From Alphaproteobacteria bacterium (GTDB taxonomy: Bacteria > Pseudomonadota > Alphaproteobacteria > Caedimonadales > UBA1908): a stretch of 63,657 nucleotides of DNA. This document shows positions 1 to 7,953 of the stretch, piece after piece (the stretch's first letter is position 1; each line of letters opens with the position of its first letter). The position numbers were made by a program, and so were the translations under genes. The notes beneath the pieces are model-generated. The model made no database searches, was not told the origin of the DNA, and saw only the letters and a list, made by a program, of their open reading frames with translations. Where the stretch lies: contig JAJTHL010000026.1 of assembly GCA_021298595.1 (NCBI GenBank), positions 1 through 63,657 of the forward strand. Direction: 5' to 3'.

Positions 1-151
1 ATAGACAAAAATTAAGTAATATCTGATAATAGAAATGTCAATGATTATATTATTATGTACATGGAATCAAAGTCATACAAATGAATGAACGGATTCATTT
101 ACTTCATGTTTTAGAGAGGGCCCAAAGTGATAGCGATCGTGCGACGCCGTT

Positions 152-892
152 TCATCCCCTGTTCACGGACATCAAAAATTCAAAGAAAAAGGGGTTTTCT
201 TTTTCCAGATTTTTCAAAGTTTTTTGACAATCTAAAATGGCAACCTTGTTTTTTCCAAAGTACTCAACTTCTTCGTCGATGAGTGTCAGAGGAACGCCCT
301 TAGATTGCACCATGCGAATAAGGGAGGGTTGTAGGGAAAAAATCAGATAGTCTAACCCATGGGCCAGATAAGCGGCCATACAGCAAGACATGAGTGTCAG
401 AATCTTTTGCTCTACAAGCCCTTTGATATCACAGCGATCCTGCTCTGTTTTTTGCATATGCTCAAGACAGAGGCGCGTGCGGTCATCGGCAAAGAGAAAG
501 CGGGAAACTTCCCCTGTTTTCAAAAGTTGTTTTTTTGATAGGTGATCCCCAAGACTTTTAGCAAGACCCACGGTGGGAAGACCAAAGTGAGGAAGTGACT
601 TTTTGGCAAGAATAATGCGACATCCCCCCAAAAAAAGATGAAGGGGCTTGTAACAAATCAGGAACTTCATGGCATGATCGTCATACTCATCCATTTCCAT
701 GTGATTAAGCGCCCTATCCTTGTCATAGTCCACACGTCGCTCGACCACATAGACCAGGTGCCTTAGCTCGTAGAAAAACTTTTCTAGCAAAGGTGTATCC
801 GCTTCAATGACCTCGAATAAATGGCCACGCCGATCATAGCCCGCTCGGGTTTCATGGTTCAGCCTTCTGTCCTGTAAAATAATCTCTATCAT
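152..892 (-). CDS. LuxI/FeeM-like N-acyltransferase (GNAT fold)
   Basis: A 246-residue cytosolic protein resembling N-acyl amino acid synthases and the PEP-CTERM/exosortase-associated acyltransferases, the branch of the GNAT superfamily that also holds LuxI. Such enzymes move an acyl chain from acyl-ACP or acyl-CoA to an amino-group acceptor. Visible landmarks match that fold: R44 in ELRHLVY, acidic residues D68-D72, R92 in GGCRIIL, and the hallmark E128-V-S-R131-F. The ATG lies nine bases after the stop of the ThiF-like gene, and its ribosome-binding site (TAAGG) overlaps that stop codon, so the two are very likely co-translated. Two relatives lie at 34652-35404 and, more distantly, 59542-60069. 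The acyl donor and acceptor cannot be read from sequence. Family placement is fairly secure; a homoserine-lactone product is not implied. Confidence 0.75.
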   Translation of the reverse strand: MIEIILQDRRLNHETRAGYDRRGHLFEVIEADTPLLEKFFYELRHLVYVVERRVDYDKDRALNHMEMDEYDDHAMKFLICYKPLHLFLGGCRIILAKKSLPHFGLPTVGLAKSLGDHLSKKQLLKTGEVSRFLFADDRTRLCLEHMQKTEQDRCDIKGLVEQKILTLMSCCMAAYLAHGLDYLIFSLQPSLIRMVQSKGVPLTLIDEEVEYFGKNKVAILDCQKTLKNLEKENPFFFEFLMSVNRG

Positions 893-901
893 GGTCTTGC
901 C

Positions 902-1717
902 TTACGAGACCACTGTGCCCTGCCCGTTTCTAATCAATTTATGAAGATCAAGGTAATAGAACTGCGGAAAAGGCCTCAAAGCCTCCCCGCGCGCGATGTG
1001 CTCCACCGCCGTGGTGGTCAGGGCCGCACAGCACATGCCGCCCGCAGAAACTTGAGACGCGGGACAGGGTTGCTTTTTTGCCATTTGCTCAATGACCCGT
1101 TCCAGCACGATTTTTACATCGTCATTCAAAACAGGAAGCAAAGACGCTAAAACAACCTGAAACGCTTCTGCGTAATTCATCTCAGTGATGGGACGCCCGG
1201 TTTTTGCCTCAATGTGATTTTGAAATGAATGCTTATGCTCAGGTGAAAAATAAAAAAATCCTGCACCGAATCCGACACTCATGGCGCTGAGAAGGTGTTT
1301 TTTATGAACCTTTGCCCGCTCATGCAAAAGAAGAATAGCCCCCATATCCAAGTAATCAATGGTGTCCAAAATCACATCTGCCTTTTTTACAAGATCATCG
1401 GCATTGCTTGCGTCCAGAAATTCGTTCACAGGCGTGATGGTGGCGTCTGGGTAAATGGATTGCAACCGCTTTGCAAGGCCGTGGACCTTGGGCATTCCTA
1501 CATCATTGAGTTCATAGTTTTGTCTGTTGAGGTTGGTCTCTGACACCGTATCCTTATCCACCAGGGTCAGATCCAGGCAGCCCATGCGTAAGACCGCTTC
1601 TGCCAAATAACTCCCAATCCCACATCCGCACAAGAGTATTTTCATTTTCGAGATATTTTCTTGCACGTCTTGTTTGATGAGAAGGTTGTTTCTGCTTGTA
1701 AAATCTTGGTAATTCAT
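902..1717 (-). CDS. ThiF/MoeB/HesA-type E1-like adenylyltransferase
   Basis: A 271-residue Rossmann-fold enzyme of the ThiF/E1 superfamily, which adenylates a carboxylate (a protein or peptide C-terminus, or a small molecule) with ATP. Seen directly: the nucleotide-binding loop GCGIGS at 31-36, the acidic residue after strand 2 in LVDKD (D54), the NLNRQ motif at 62-66, K77, and D118/D121 in ILDTIDYLD. The C-terminal CxxC zinc pairs usual in MoeB are absent, so it is probably not a plain molybdopterin-synthase or thiamine enzyme; no ThiS/MoaD-like partner is nearby. GAGGGAG precedes the ATG. It is the first gene of a two-gene operon with the acyltransferase at 152-892, whose product could be its substrate or the reverse. 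That partnership is inferred from the gene packing only. Confidence 0.8.
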   Translation of the reverse strand: MNYQDFTSRNNLLIKQDVQENISKMKILLCGCGIGSYLAEAVLRMGCLDLTLVDKDTVSETNLNRQNYELNDVGMPKVHGLAKRLQSIYPDATITPVNEFLDASNADDLVKKADVILDTIDYLDMGAILLLHERAKVHKKHLLSAMSVGFGAGFFYFSPEHKHSFQNHIEAKTGRPITEMNYAEAFQVVLASLLPVLNDDVKIVLERVIEQMAKKQPCPASQVSAGGMCCAALTTTAVEHIARGEALRPFPQFYYLDLHKLIRNGQGTVVS

Positions 1718-1743
1718 TTTATTCTCCCTCTTTATACCTATTA

Positions 1744-1772
1744 TTATACGAGAGAACTTTTAAGCATTGCTT
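1744..1772 (-). promoter_or_regulatory. Promoter of the ThiF/acyltransferase operon
   Basis: A perfect minus-strand TATAAT (plus 1744-1749) lies 27 bases before the ATG of the ThiF-like gene. The hexamer 17 bases further upstream reads AGCAAT, a poor -35, which suggests an activator-dependent promoter. The -35 is covered by the palindrome at 1761-1775. Confidence 0.45.
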
Positions 1773-1775
1773 AAT
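1761..1775. promoter_or_regulatory. 15-bp palindrome over the -35 region (possible operator)
   Basis: TTAAGCATTGCTTAA is a perfect 7+1+7 inverted repeat centred on the presumed -35 hexamer of the ThiF/acyltransferase operon. Its size and placement fit a dimeric regulator site. No regulator gene is adjacent, so the binding protein is unknown. Confidence 0.4.
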
Positions 1776-1845
1776 AATTCACTTTTCTTACTTTGATACA
1801 AGATAAAGGGGGTTTTTTTGCAAGTCAGCCGCCGCTCATAGGTTC

Positions 1846-1871
1846 GAGCGCTCTTGGGATGAAGAGCGCTC
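1846..1871 (-). terminator. Hairpin downstream of the trypsin-like gene
   Basis: A perfect 10-bp stem GAGCGCTCTT/AAGAGCGCTC with a six-base loop lies just after the stop of the protease gene. No U-run follows on the minus strand, so termination would be inefficient or factor-dependent; it may only protect the transcript 3' end. Confidence 0.4.
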
Positions 1872-1881
1872 TTCCCAGCCC

Positions 1882-3012
1882 CTAGTCGTGATGCTGCGAC
1901 GCGCTACTTTCCATATGGCTTCTAATCCAAGGTAGATAGGGCCTGACATCCTGCCAGATAGGAAAGATGGGTTGTTTGATGGCACCAAGCAAACTCCTCA
2001 GCGTAGGATCCTCTATGATCTGACCCAGGGGAGAGAGCGTTTGCGAGAAAATACCGCATAGGACATAGGTGCCGCCTTCTTTGAGAAATAAAGGTCCACC
2101 ACTATCACCGCCAACAGGCAGTCCTGCCGTCATCAGCATCTCACTTTTGGGGATAAAAGATTGATCTCCATTGACGAGTAATGCTTCATAAGACCCATAG
2201 AGAATGCTGTTTCCTTCTTCCAATGAGGAGGAAGAGACGTTGCAACTAATCACGTGCCTTTGGTTTTGCTCAAGGGGATTTTCGCTGGTGCGGTAAGGTA
2301 CCTTGGGATGATCATTGTACAACGTGTGACCAAACCCCACAGAAGCCCCATCCATTTTATCAATGGCGACCCCCTGTGAAAGAAACTGCGGATACCCCAA
2401 GCCCACAGGAAGCGGGGTTTTGGTTTTTAAGATCAATAAGTCCACACCGCAAAACTCTGAACTACTGAGGAATTTTTCCTTGCAGGCGGCAAAACTAAGC
2501 CCCTCTAGATCCTGAAGAGGCATACCGCCAAATCTCATACCGCTCAAGACCATTTCCTGACCCAAAGCACCTACATGGCTGAGGGGGTATTTCGAATCTA
2601 AAACAAAATGGTCAGGGTTCTGCCATTTAAAACGATCGTGTGCGTAAATCCGGTCACGGTCTATCTCATAAACCGTGCACTCAAAATCTGGATCTCTTGA
2701 TTTCTTGATGAACTGGCCTTGTGCATTTGCACTCAGAATAAAGTCAATACGGCCATCAGGCTTTGAAAAATTAAAGTGGGCCGCCGTTAAAATTGTGTAC
2801 GGGTCAAGCGCAATCCCCGTTGCAGCGTCCTCTCCGTCATTAAGCACCACGGCTCCCACCGCTTGAGCGCAGGGAAGCGTCCTTCCCAAATGCACAGCCT
2901 TTGCAAACACTTCTTCTCGCGTACGTTCCACAAGATCAGTGCGAAGAGACGCATGAAGAGGCTGAAGCATGAAAGAGAAAAACAATAAAGCAAAAGTGTT
3001 TTTTATAGACAT
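1882..3012 (-). CDS. Secreted trypsin-like serine protease (S1 family)
   Basis: A 376-residue protein with an N-terminal signal peptide (hydrophobic FALLFFSFML, cleavage probably near LHAS). The chymotrypsin-fold triad is visible: H79 in ILTAAH, D191 in GVDLLILK and S304 in GGDSGGPLF. The C-terminal G-x-F pair (LCGIFS) is also typical. It has no PDZ domain, so it is not a DegP/HtrA protease but a trypsin-like enzyme exported to the periplasm or out of the cell, where it could process host or envelope proteins. A GGAG Shine-Dalgarno precedes the ATG and a promoter lies at 3040-3067. It is a single-gene unit with a hairpin after it. Assignment to the family is firm; substrate unknown. Confidence 0.85.
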   Translation of the reverse strand: MSIKNTFALLFFSFMLQPLHASLRTDLVERTREEVFAKAVHLGRTLPCAQAVGAVVLNDGEDAATGIALDPYTILTAAHFNFSKPDGRIDFILSANAQGQFIKKSRDPDFECTVYEIDRDRIYAHDRFKWQNPDHFVLDSKYPLSHVGALGQEMVLSGMRFGGMPLQDLEGLSFAACKEKFLSSSEFCGVDLLILKTKTPLPVGLGYPQFLSQGVAIDKMDGASVGFGHTLYNDHPKVPYRTSENPLEQNQRHVISCNVSSSSLEEGNSILYGSYEALLVNGDQSFIPKSEMLMTAGLPVGGDSGGPLFLKEGGTYVLCGIFSQTLSPLGQIIEDPTLRSLLGAIKQPIFPIWQDVRPYLPWIRSHMESSASQHHD

Positions 3013-3039
3013 AAAAATTCTCCAAGTAAATCAAAAATG

Positions 3040-3067
3040 ACCTTATCACATAAAATCAATAAGTCAA
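3040..3067 (-). promoter_or_regulatory. Promoter of the trypsin-like protease
   Basis: On the minus strand TTGACT (plus 3062-3067) is followed after 16 bases by TAAGGT (plus 3040-3045), about 28 bases before the ATG. This is a reasonable sigma70-type pair. Confidence 0.4.
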
Positions 3068-3103
3068 TTTTATTGACAAATAATTTTAAGATGTGGATCC
3101 TTT

Positions 3104-3442
3104 TCACAGCACTTTTGATGATTTTTTACTAATGAGGCTGCTTTTCTTCTTACGCTCAAAACCATGAGTGGTGTGGGAGGTTTTTTTGTCAGTTTTATTG
3201 AGCTTTGGAGGAGAATCCTTTCTGGGGTGCCACGCCACAAAAAAAGTGTCACAAGCGCTCAACAAAAAAAGAGACCATTTAGTGAAAGCAGAAGCCCTGT
3301 GGTTAAGTGGAAGGACGTGGAGCAGCAACACGCATAACCCCAAACCTGGGATAAAGATGCGCCCTAGATCTTGGGAAGCCGCGCTTATGGGTACGAAAAT
3401 CAAGCCAAGAAAATAAGCAGTCTTTAAAAGAAGGACCAGCAA
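3104..3442 (-). CDS. Small hydrophobic membrane protein, unknown (doubtful)
   Basis: A 112-residue frame beginning at TTG. Residues 1-65 contain two to three hydrophobic stretches (LLLKTAYFLGLIFVPI; IFIPGLGLCVLLLHVL; SLFLLSACDTFFVAW) and the tail is lysine/serine rich, like a small inner-membrane protein with a cytosolic basic tail. The layout recalls short DUF1145-type proteins, but I cannot confirm this. The start codon falls inside the 3439-3470 hairpin and the only purine-rich stretch is too close to the TTG, so either the real start differs or this is a chance frame. It lies downstream of the secreted duplicated-domain gene on the same strand. Confidence 0.35.
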   Translation of the reverse strand: MLVLLLKTAYFLGLIFVPISAASQDLGRIFIPGLGLCVLLLHVLPLNHRASAFTKWSLFLLSACDTFFVAWHPRKDSPPKLNKTDKKTSHTTHGFERKKKSSLISKKSSKVL

Positions 3443-3470
3443 ACCACCTTGGACAGAAAAGGTGGTTTGC
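3439..3470 (-). terminator. Terminator hairpin after the duplicated-domain secreted protein
   Basis: A perfect 12-bp inverted repeat GCAAACCACCTT/AAGGTGGTTTGC with an eight-base loop sits ten bases after the stop at 3480, followed on the minus strand by a T-rich tract. Confidence 0.6.
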
Positions 3471-3479
3471 TAGCTTACT

Positions 3480-5024
3480 TTAACCCAAGATTTTTGGTTG
3501 TGGCATTACCATGGCGCGTAATGCTTGTCGTGTACGCTCCAGTGTGTCATCAAGGGAATAAAGATACTCTTTGTACATGCGGGCCAGAAATGAGGGGGCA
3601 AGGCGCCTGCCAGTTCTAAAATACTCCCCCAGAACGATGCTCATACCATCAATATCGGCCTCCATGGTCATGAGCGCAAACTCCTGTGAAGGCATGTCAC
3701 CACTTGCTAGATAGCCAGCCATTGTGCCCTCTGCCTCTAAATGATCAAATTTAGCAGAAAGTCTTTGAAACGCTGCTTTGCGTTGAGCTCCATCACAAAG
3801 AAGTGTCAAAAATTGACCTGCCCTTGGCGCCGTTTGCAGATATCTAAGGGCTTCGGCGTAATAGGCTAAATCTTCATGGAGCTTTTGCATGTCAACTTGC
3901 TCTGGCAAAGGTGAGTCCGGCAAAATGGGCCCCTCGTAATTTTTGCGCGCCAAGATGTCCTTTTGAATATCTCCCATGGCAGTGGTAAGAATACTTAAAA
4001 AGGCTGCGGTTGCCTCAGGCATATTTTTGCTTTGCCTGATGCTGGCAATGCGTAATTCAATTCTTGGAGGTGTATCGTACAGGGTGGCGCCTTTAATTTT
4101 CCTCAGGAACTCAATCATGTTTTGTTTTTCTGATGCGTGGGTATGGGCGTACGCGTACAGGTGCTCTTGTTGTGCCTCCTGCTCCTCTTGTTCCATCTTA
4201 GCAATCCACGCTAGTTTTTGGAGTGATGGACCCGGCAAGACCATCTTCTGGATCTTGTCCTTTGTGTAATGCAAATGATCATTGAGCTCTATGAAATGAT
4301 CCAAGAGACACTCTGCCAAAAATGAGGGTGATAGGTATGAGCCTAAGGCAAATGAGTCTCCAAGGGCGGGGCTGATTTCACCAATATCGCTCGCCAATGC
4401 CTTAAAAGTTATCTCAGTCAAAGGAATTTCCCCGCTTGACAAAGCTGACTTGAGAGCTTTTTTCTTTTGATTTTCATACTTCTGCTCCAGACTTAAGTAA
4501 AAAGCCTGGCGGCGCGCGCCGTCGCATAAGAGTGTCATGAGGGATGTGGCGTCATAGGCAGCCCTGGTCAGCTCCAACGTAAAAGCAAAGTCTGCTTTTC
4601 GCGCGTTTAGTTTTTCGACATCAACATGGTGAGGAAAAGGAGCAGTGGGCAAGGAGGCGAGCTCAAACCCAGCAGTTTTGTGGGCATTAGTCTGAATGTC
4701 TCCCATGGCAAGAGAAAGAATGCTACAAAAATAATGTGTTGCCTCTTCAAGAGTTTGACTGCGGGCGATTACACCAAGACAGGACTCAATGCCGGCAAGG
4801 GTTTCTGGGGTGGTCTCCTGTTTAATTTTATTCAAAAACTGACCCATGTGCGCTTTTTCAGATATAAGATCCTGGGTAAAGGCATGTTTTTGCCTCAGAA
4901 GACAAACAGCTTCCTCGTCTTCTTGCATTGGAGGCGCACAAAAGGTACTGGGCAGAACACAAGCGTATGAAGACCCTGCTGCAAAAAAAATAGACAAAAT
5001 TGATAGGTAAAGAAATTTTTTCAT
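3480..5024 (-). CDS. Secreted protein with two tandem helical domains, unknown
   Basis: An unrecognised protein of about 514 residues. The frame extends 29 codons further upstream, but the internal ATG begins a textbook signal peptide (MKKFLYLSILSIFFAAG, cleavage near SSYAC), so I chose it. After the signal the protein is two diverged copies of a roughly 230-residue helical unit. Each copy repeats the same landmarks in order: a 'FL.KIK' start, AMGDIQ, LLCDGA(R/Q)R, an acidic AxDIxxxS..LG segment and LxPSFLA. No catalytic motif is evident; the composition suggests an all-alpha exported effector or scaffold. Upstream sequence is AT-rich and there is no strong Shine-Dalgarno. Function unknown; coding status is well supported by length and internal duplication. 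Confidence 0.7.
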   Translation of the reverse strand: MKKFLYLSILSIFFAAGSSYACVLPSTFCAPPMQEDEEAVCLLRQKHAFTQDLISEKAHMGQFLNKIKQETTPETLAGIESCLGVIARSQTLEEATHYFCSILSLAMGDIQTNAHKTAGFELASLPTAPFPHHVDVEKLNARKADFAFTLELTRAAYDATSLMTLLCDGARRQAFYLSLEQKYENQKKKALKSALSSGEIPLTEITFKALASDIGEISPALGDSFALGSYLSPSFLAECLLDHFIELNDHLHYTKDKIQKMVLPGPSLQKLAWIAKMEQEEQEAQQEHLYAYAHTHASEKQNMIEFLRKIKGATLYDTPPRIELRIASIRQSKNMPEATAAFLSILTTAMGDIQKDILARKNYEGPILPDSPLPEQVDMQKLHEDLAYYAEALRYLQTAPRAGQFLTLLCDGAQRKAAFQRLSAKFDHLEAEGTMAGYLASGDMPSQEFALMTMEADIDGMSIVLGEYFRTGRRLAPSFLARMYKEYLYSLDDTLERTRQALRAMVMPQPKILG

Positions 5025-5277
5025 TTTTTTAAAATCGATCGGAAACACATATTTGTGCTTTTGTTTATTTTTTTTGTCAATTAAATTTTGAAAAAACTCT
5101 TTGTTTATCATATGTATGAGGTTTGCACAAAGCTATTCAAATGATGTTTTCTTATAAAATACCTCTTGAAAAAAGTAATGAATTGATTTTTGACAGTTTA
5201 ATAAATAAAAATTGATATTTAACAAATTCATAAAAGCTGATACTCCTTTTTTAGGACACCTATGAAAAGTTTTTAGT

Positions 5278-5293
5278 GGAAAGGTGCCTTTCC
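5278..5293. repeat. 16-bp inverted repeat before the L,D-transpeptidase gene
   Basis: GGAAAGGTGCCTTTCC is a perfect seven-base stem with a two-base centre, ending seven bases before the ATG at 5301. It covers the only GGAAAGG purine stretch that could serve as the ribosome-binding site, so it could form an operator or occlude the site in mRNA. Confidence 0.35.
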
Positions 5294-5300
5294 TTGTTAT

Positions 5301-5897
5301 ATGAAAAAGGTCATGAAGCGAACTTTTTGGCTCTTTGTCGTTCTATGCGCCACTGCGGTGGGAGGATACCTTTTGTGGCCAAGTGTCACAAAAAAACTGC
5401 CCCCCCCAACGTCGCGCACAAACCTTGAAAAACCATCACATGGCTTGGACAAACAAAAACAAGTACCTGTTTCTGTGATCACGCGTCTTGTGGTGGCAAA
5501 ATCGGTGCGCAAGCTTTATGCCTATCATAATGACAAACTTGTTCGGGCCTATTCTGTCGCCCTTGGATTTAGCCCTACCGGCCACAAGGAAAAAGAAGGC
5601 GACGGCAAAACACCCGAAGGCCTTTATCACATTGTGTCAAAAAACAATAAAAGTCGGTACCATTTGTCACTCAAAATTTCCTATCCTAACAATGATGATA
5701 CGGCGCGGGCGCGTCAAAAGGGTGTCAGTCCAGGGGGAGAGATCATGATTCACGGCCTGATGAAGGGACTGTCTTTGGTGGGCTCTTTACATACGCTTCA
5801 CGATTGGACTCTTGGATGCGTTGCCGTAACAAACGACGAAATCGAAGAAATTTTCCGGGCAACGCCCATTGGCACACCTATCGAGATTAGGTCTTAG
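5301..5897 (+). CDS. L,D-transpeptidase (YkuD domain, YafK-like)
   Basis: A 198-residue envelope enzyme with one N-terminal membrane anchor or uncleaved signal (FWLFVVLCATAVGGYLLW). The YkuD domain begins near residue 63 (RLVVAKSVRKLYAY). H151 in MIHG and catalytic C173 in DWTLGCVAVTN are intact; the TLGC form of the catalytic loop is the one seen in YafK-type proteins. These enzymes make or cleave L,D-peptide bonds in peptidoglycan or attach proteins to it. Its presence implies this organism keeps a murein layer. It converges on uvrB with six bases between the stops. A second ATG four codons in is possible. Confidence 0.85.
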   Translation: MKKVMKRTFWLFVVLCATAVGGYLLWPSVTKKLPPPTSRTNLEKPSHGLDKQKQVPVSVITRLVVAKSVRKLYAYHNDKLVRAYSVALGFSPTGHKEKEGDGKTPEGLYHIVSKNNKSRYHLSLKISYPNNDDTARARQKGVSPGGEIMIHGLMKGLSLVGSLHTLHDWTLGCVAVTNDEIEEIFRATPIGTPIEIRS

Positions 5898-5903
5898 GGC
5901 GGC

Positions 5904-7922
5904 TCACGCCTCCTCGTCTTCTTCTACGCTGCTTTGCAGCGTCAAATCCATTTGTTGAAGGGCTCTAAGCTCGTCACGAAGGCGCGCGGCCTCTTCAAAC
6001 TCAAGGTTCGAAGCGGCGTCTAACATTTCTTTTTCCAAACGCTTCATCAGTTTGGCGCGTTCTTTCAAACTTGCAGGCGAGGACAGCTTAGGCAAGCTCG
6101 CGTGATCTTTTTCATAGACGCTTTCTAAAATGTCAGAGAGCTTGCGCTGGACGCTTTCGGGCGTAATGCCGTGTTCTTTGTTATAAGCTTCTTGCTTTGC
6201 TCGGCGCCGCGCGCTTTCCTCCAGGGCTTCTTTCATGGATCTTGTCACAGTATCAGCATACAGAATCACGCGACCCTTCACGTTACGTGCGGCGCGTCCA
6301 ATGGTTTGAATCAAAGACGTGCGCGAGCGCAAGTAACCTTCTTTATCCGCGTCCAAAATCGCAACCATCTGACACTCGGGAATATCAAGCCCCTCGCGCA
6401 GGAGGTTAATCCCAATCAAAACATCAAAAATGCCCCGCCGCAGGTCTTGAATAATCTCAATACGCTCGAGGGTTTCCACGTCCGAGTGCAAATATCGCGT
6501 CTTAAGCCCCGCCTCGCTTAGGTATTGACTTAGGGCTTCGGCCATCTTTTTGGTCAGGGTGGTGACAAGGATGCGCCCCCCTTCACTTGCCACCTGTCGG
6601 CATTCATGGATCAGATCATCCACCTGATGTTCTGTTGGTTTAATCTCGCACACGGGATCAAGCAGTCCCGTGGGGCGAATTACCTGCTCGACAAAGACAC
6701 CTTGGGTTTGATCCATCTCCCAGGGGCCCGGGGTTGCCGACACAAAAATGCTTTGGGGGCGAAGGCGATCCCACTCCGCAAAGGAAAGAGGTCTGTTGTC
6801 CTTACAGGCCGGCAGGCGAAACCCGTACTCGGACAAGGTATTTTTTCGTACAGCGTCACCCAAAGACATGCCGCGCACTTGGGGCACGCTCACATGGCTT
6901 TCATCCACAATCAAAAGAGCGTTCTCTGGCAGGTATTCAAAAAGGGTTGGCGGGGGCTCACCAGGCGCGCGTCCCGTCAGGTACCTGGAATAGTTTTCGA
7001 TACCCGAGCAGTATCCCATGGTTTCCAACATCTCGATATCAAAGCGCACACGCTGATCAAGGCGCTGGGCTTCCACAAGCTTGCCCATGCCCTCAAACTC
7101 TGTGACGCGGTTTGAAAGGTCTTGGCGCACTTGGCGGATCATGCGCTGGATTGACACACGCGGCGTGACATAGTGATTGTTGGCATAAAGCTTCAACGAC
7201 GTGGGGCGTGCGTGCACCTCGCGGGTGAGGGAGTCCACCACGGTGATGCTTTCAAGCTCGTCTCCAAAAAAGGACAGGCGCCACGCCTCATCTTCCAAGT
7301 GAGACGGAAAAATCTCGACCATATCACCCTGCACCCGAAAGGTTCCGCGGCTTAGATGCATGTCATTGCGCTTATAAAGAAGCTCCACAAGGCGCTGGGC
7401 AAGCTTTTGGGGAGACAGCGTTTGACCCACCTCCAAGGGGAGGGTCATCTCTTGATAGCTTTCCACCGACCCGATACCGTAAATACACGACACACTGGCA
7501 ACGACGATGACATCGCGCCGCTCGAGAAGCGCTTGGGTAGCCGAATGTCGCAGGCGATCAATTTGTTCGTTGACCGAGGATTCTTTTTCGATGTAGGTGT
7601 CCGAGCGCGCGATATAGGCTTCTGGCTGGTAATAGTCATAGTAAGACACAAAGTACTCGACCGCGTTATGGGGAAAAAACTCTTTCATTTCAGCGTACAA
7701 CTGAGCGGCAAGGGTCTTGTTGGGCGCCATAATGAGGGTGGGCCTGTTCGAGCGCGCAATGACTTGGGCCATGGTAAAAGTCTTGCCCGACCCCGTCACC
7801 CCTAAAAGGACCTGATTGCGCTCTCCTTCACTTAGGCCTTCTAAAAGCGCCTTGATGGCCTGGGGTTGATCTCCTGCTGGCAAGAAATCTGAAACGAGCT
7901 TAAATAAATGCGCGTCTGACAT
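5904..7922 (-). CDS. uvrB: UvrB, excinuclease ABC subunit B
   Basis: The damage-verifying helicase of nucleotide excision repair, loaded by UvrA and recruiting UvrC. A 672-residue product matches the usual length. Visible: Walker A GVTGSGKT near residue 42, the beta-hairpin YYDYYQPEAYI that clamps DNA, helicase motif DESHVS, the SATPGPWE region, the QTIGRAARN motif VI, and a C-terminal UVR helix pair (NLEFEEAARLRDELRAL) for UvrC binding. I chose the ATG at 7922 because AAGGAAG lies eight bases before it; the frame extends ten codons upstream to a start lacking that spacing. It is the last gene after yejABEF on the same strand and probably shares their transcript. Confidence 0.97.
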   Translation of the reverse strand: MSDAHLFKLVSDFLPAGDQPQAIKALLEGLSEGERNQVLLGVTGSGKTFTMAQVIARSNRPTLIMAPNKTLAAQLYAEMKEFFPHNAVEYFVSYYDYYQPEAYIARSDTYIEKESSVNEQIDRLRHSATQALLERRDVIVVASVSCIYGIGSVESYQEMTLPLEVGQTLSPQKLAQRLVELLYKRNDMHLSRGTFRVQGDMVEIFPSHLEDEAWRLSFFGDELESITVVDSLTREVHARPTSLKLYANNHYVTPRVSIQRMIRQVRQDLSNRVTEFEGMGKLVEAQRLDQRVRFDIEMLETMGYCSGIENYSRYLTGRAPGEPPPTLFEYLPENALLIVDESHVSVPQVRGMSLGDAVRKNTLSEYGFRLPACKDNRPLSFAEWDRLRPQSIFVSATPGPWEMDQTQGVFVEQVIRPTGLLDPVCEIKPTEHQVDDLIHECRQVASEGGRILVTTLTKKMAEALSQYLSEAGLKTRYLHSDVETLERIEIIQDLRRGIFDVLIGINLLREGLDIPECQMVAILDADKEGYLRSRTSLIQTIGRAARNVKGRVILYADTVTRSMKEALEESARRRAKQEAYNKEHGITPESVQRKLSDILESVYEKDHASLPKLSSPASLKERAKLMKRLEKEMLDAASNLEFEEAARLRDELRALQQMDLTLQSSVEEDEEA

Positions 7923-7953
7923 GTTGGGATCTTCCTTTGATGATCCCTTCACC

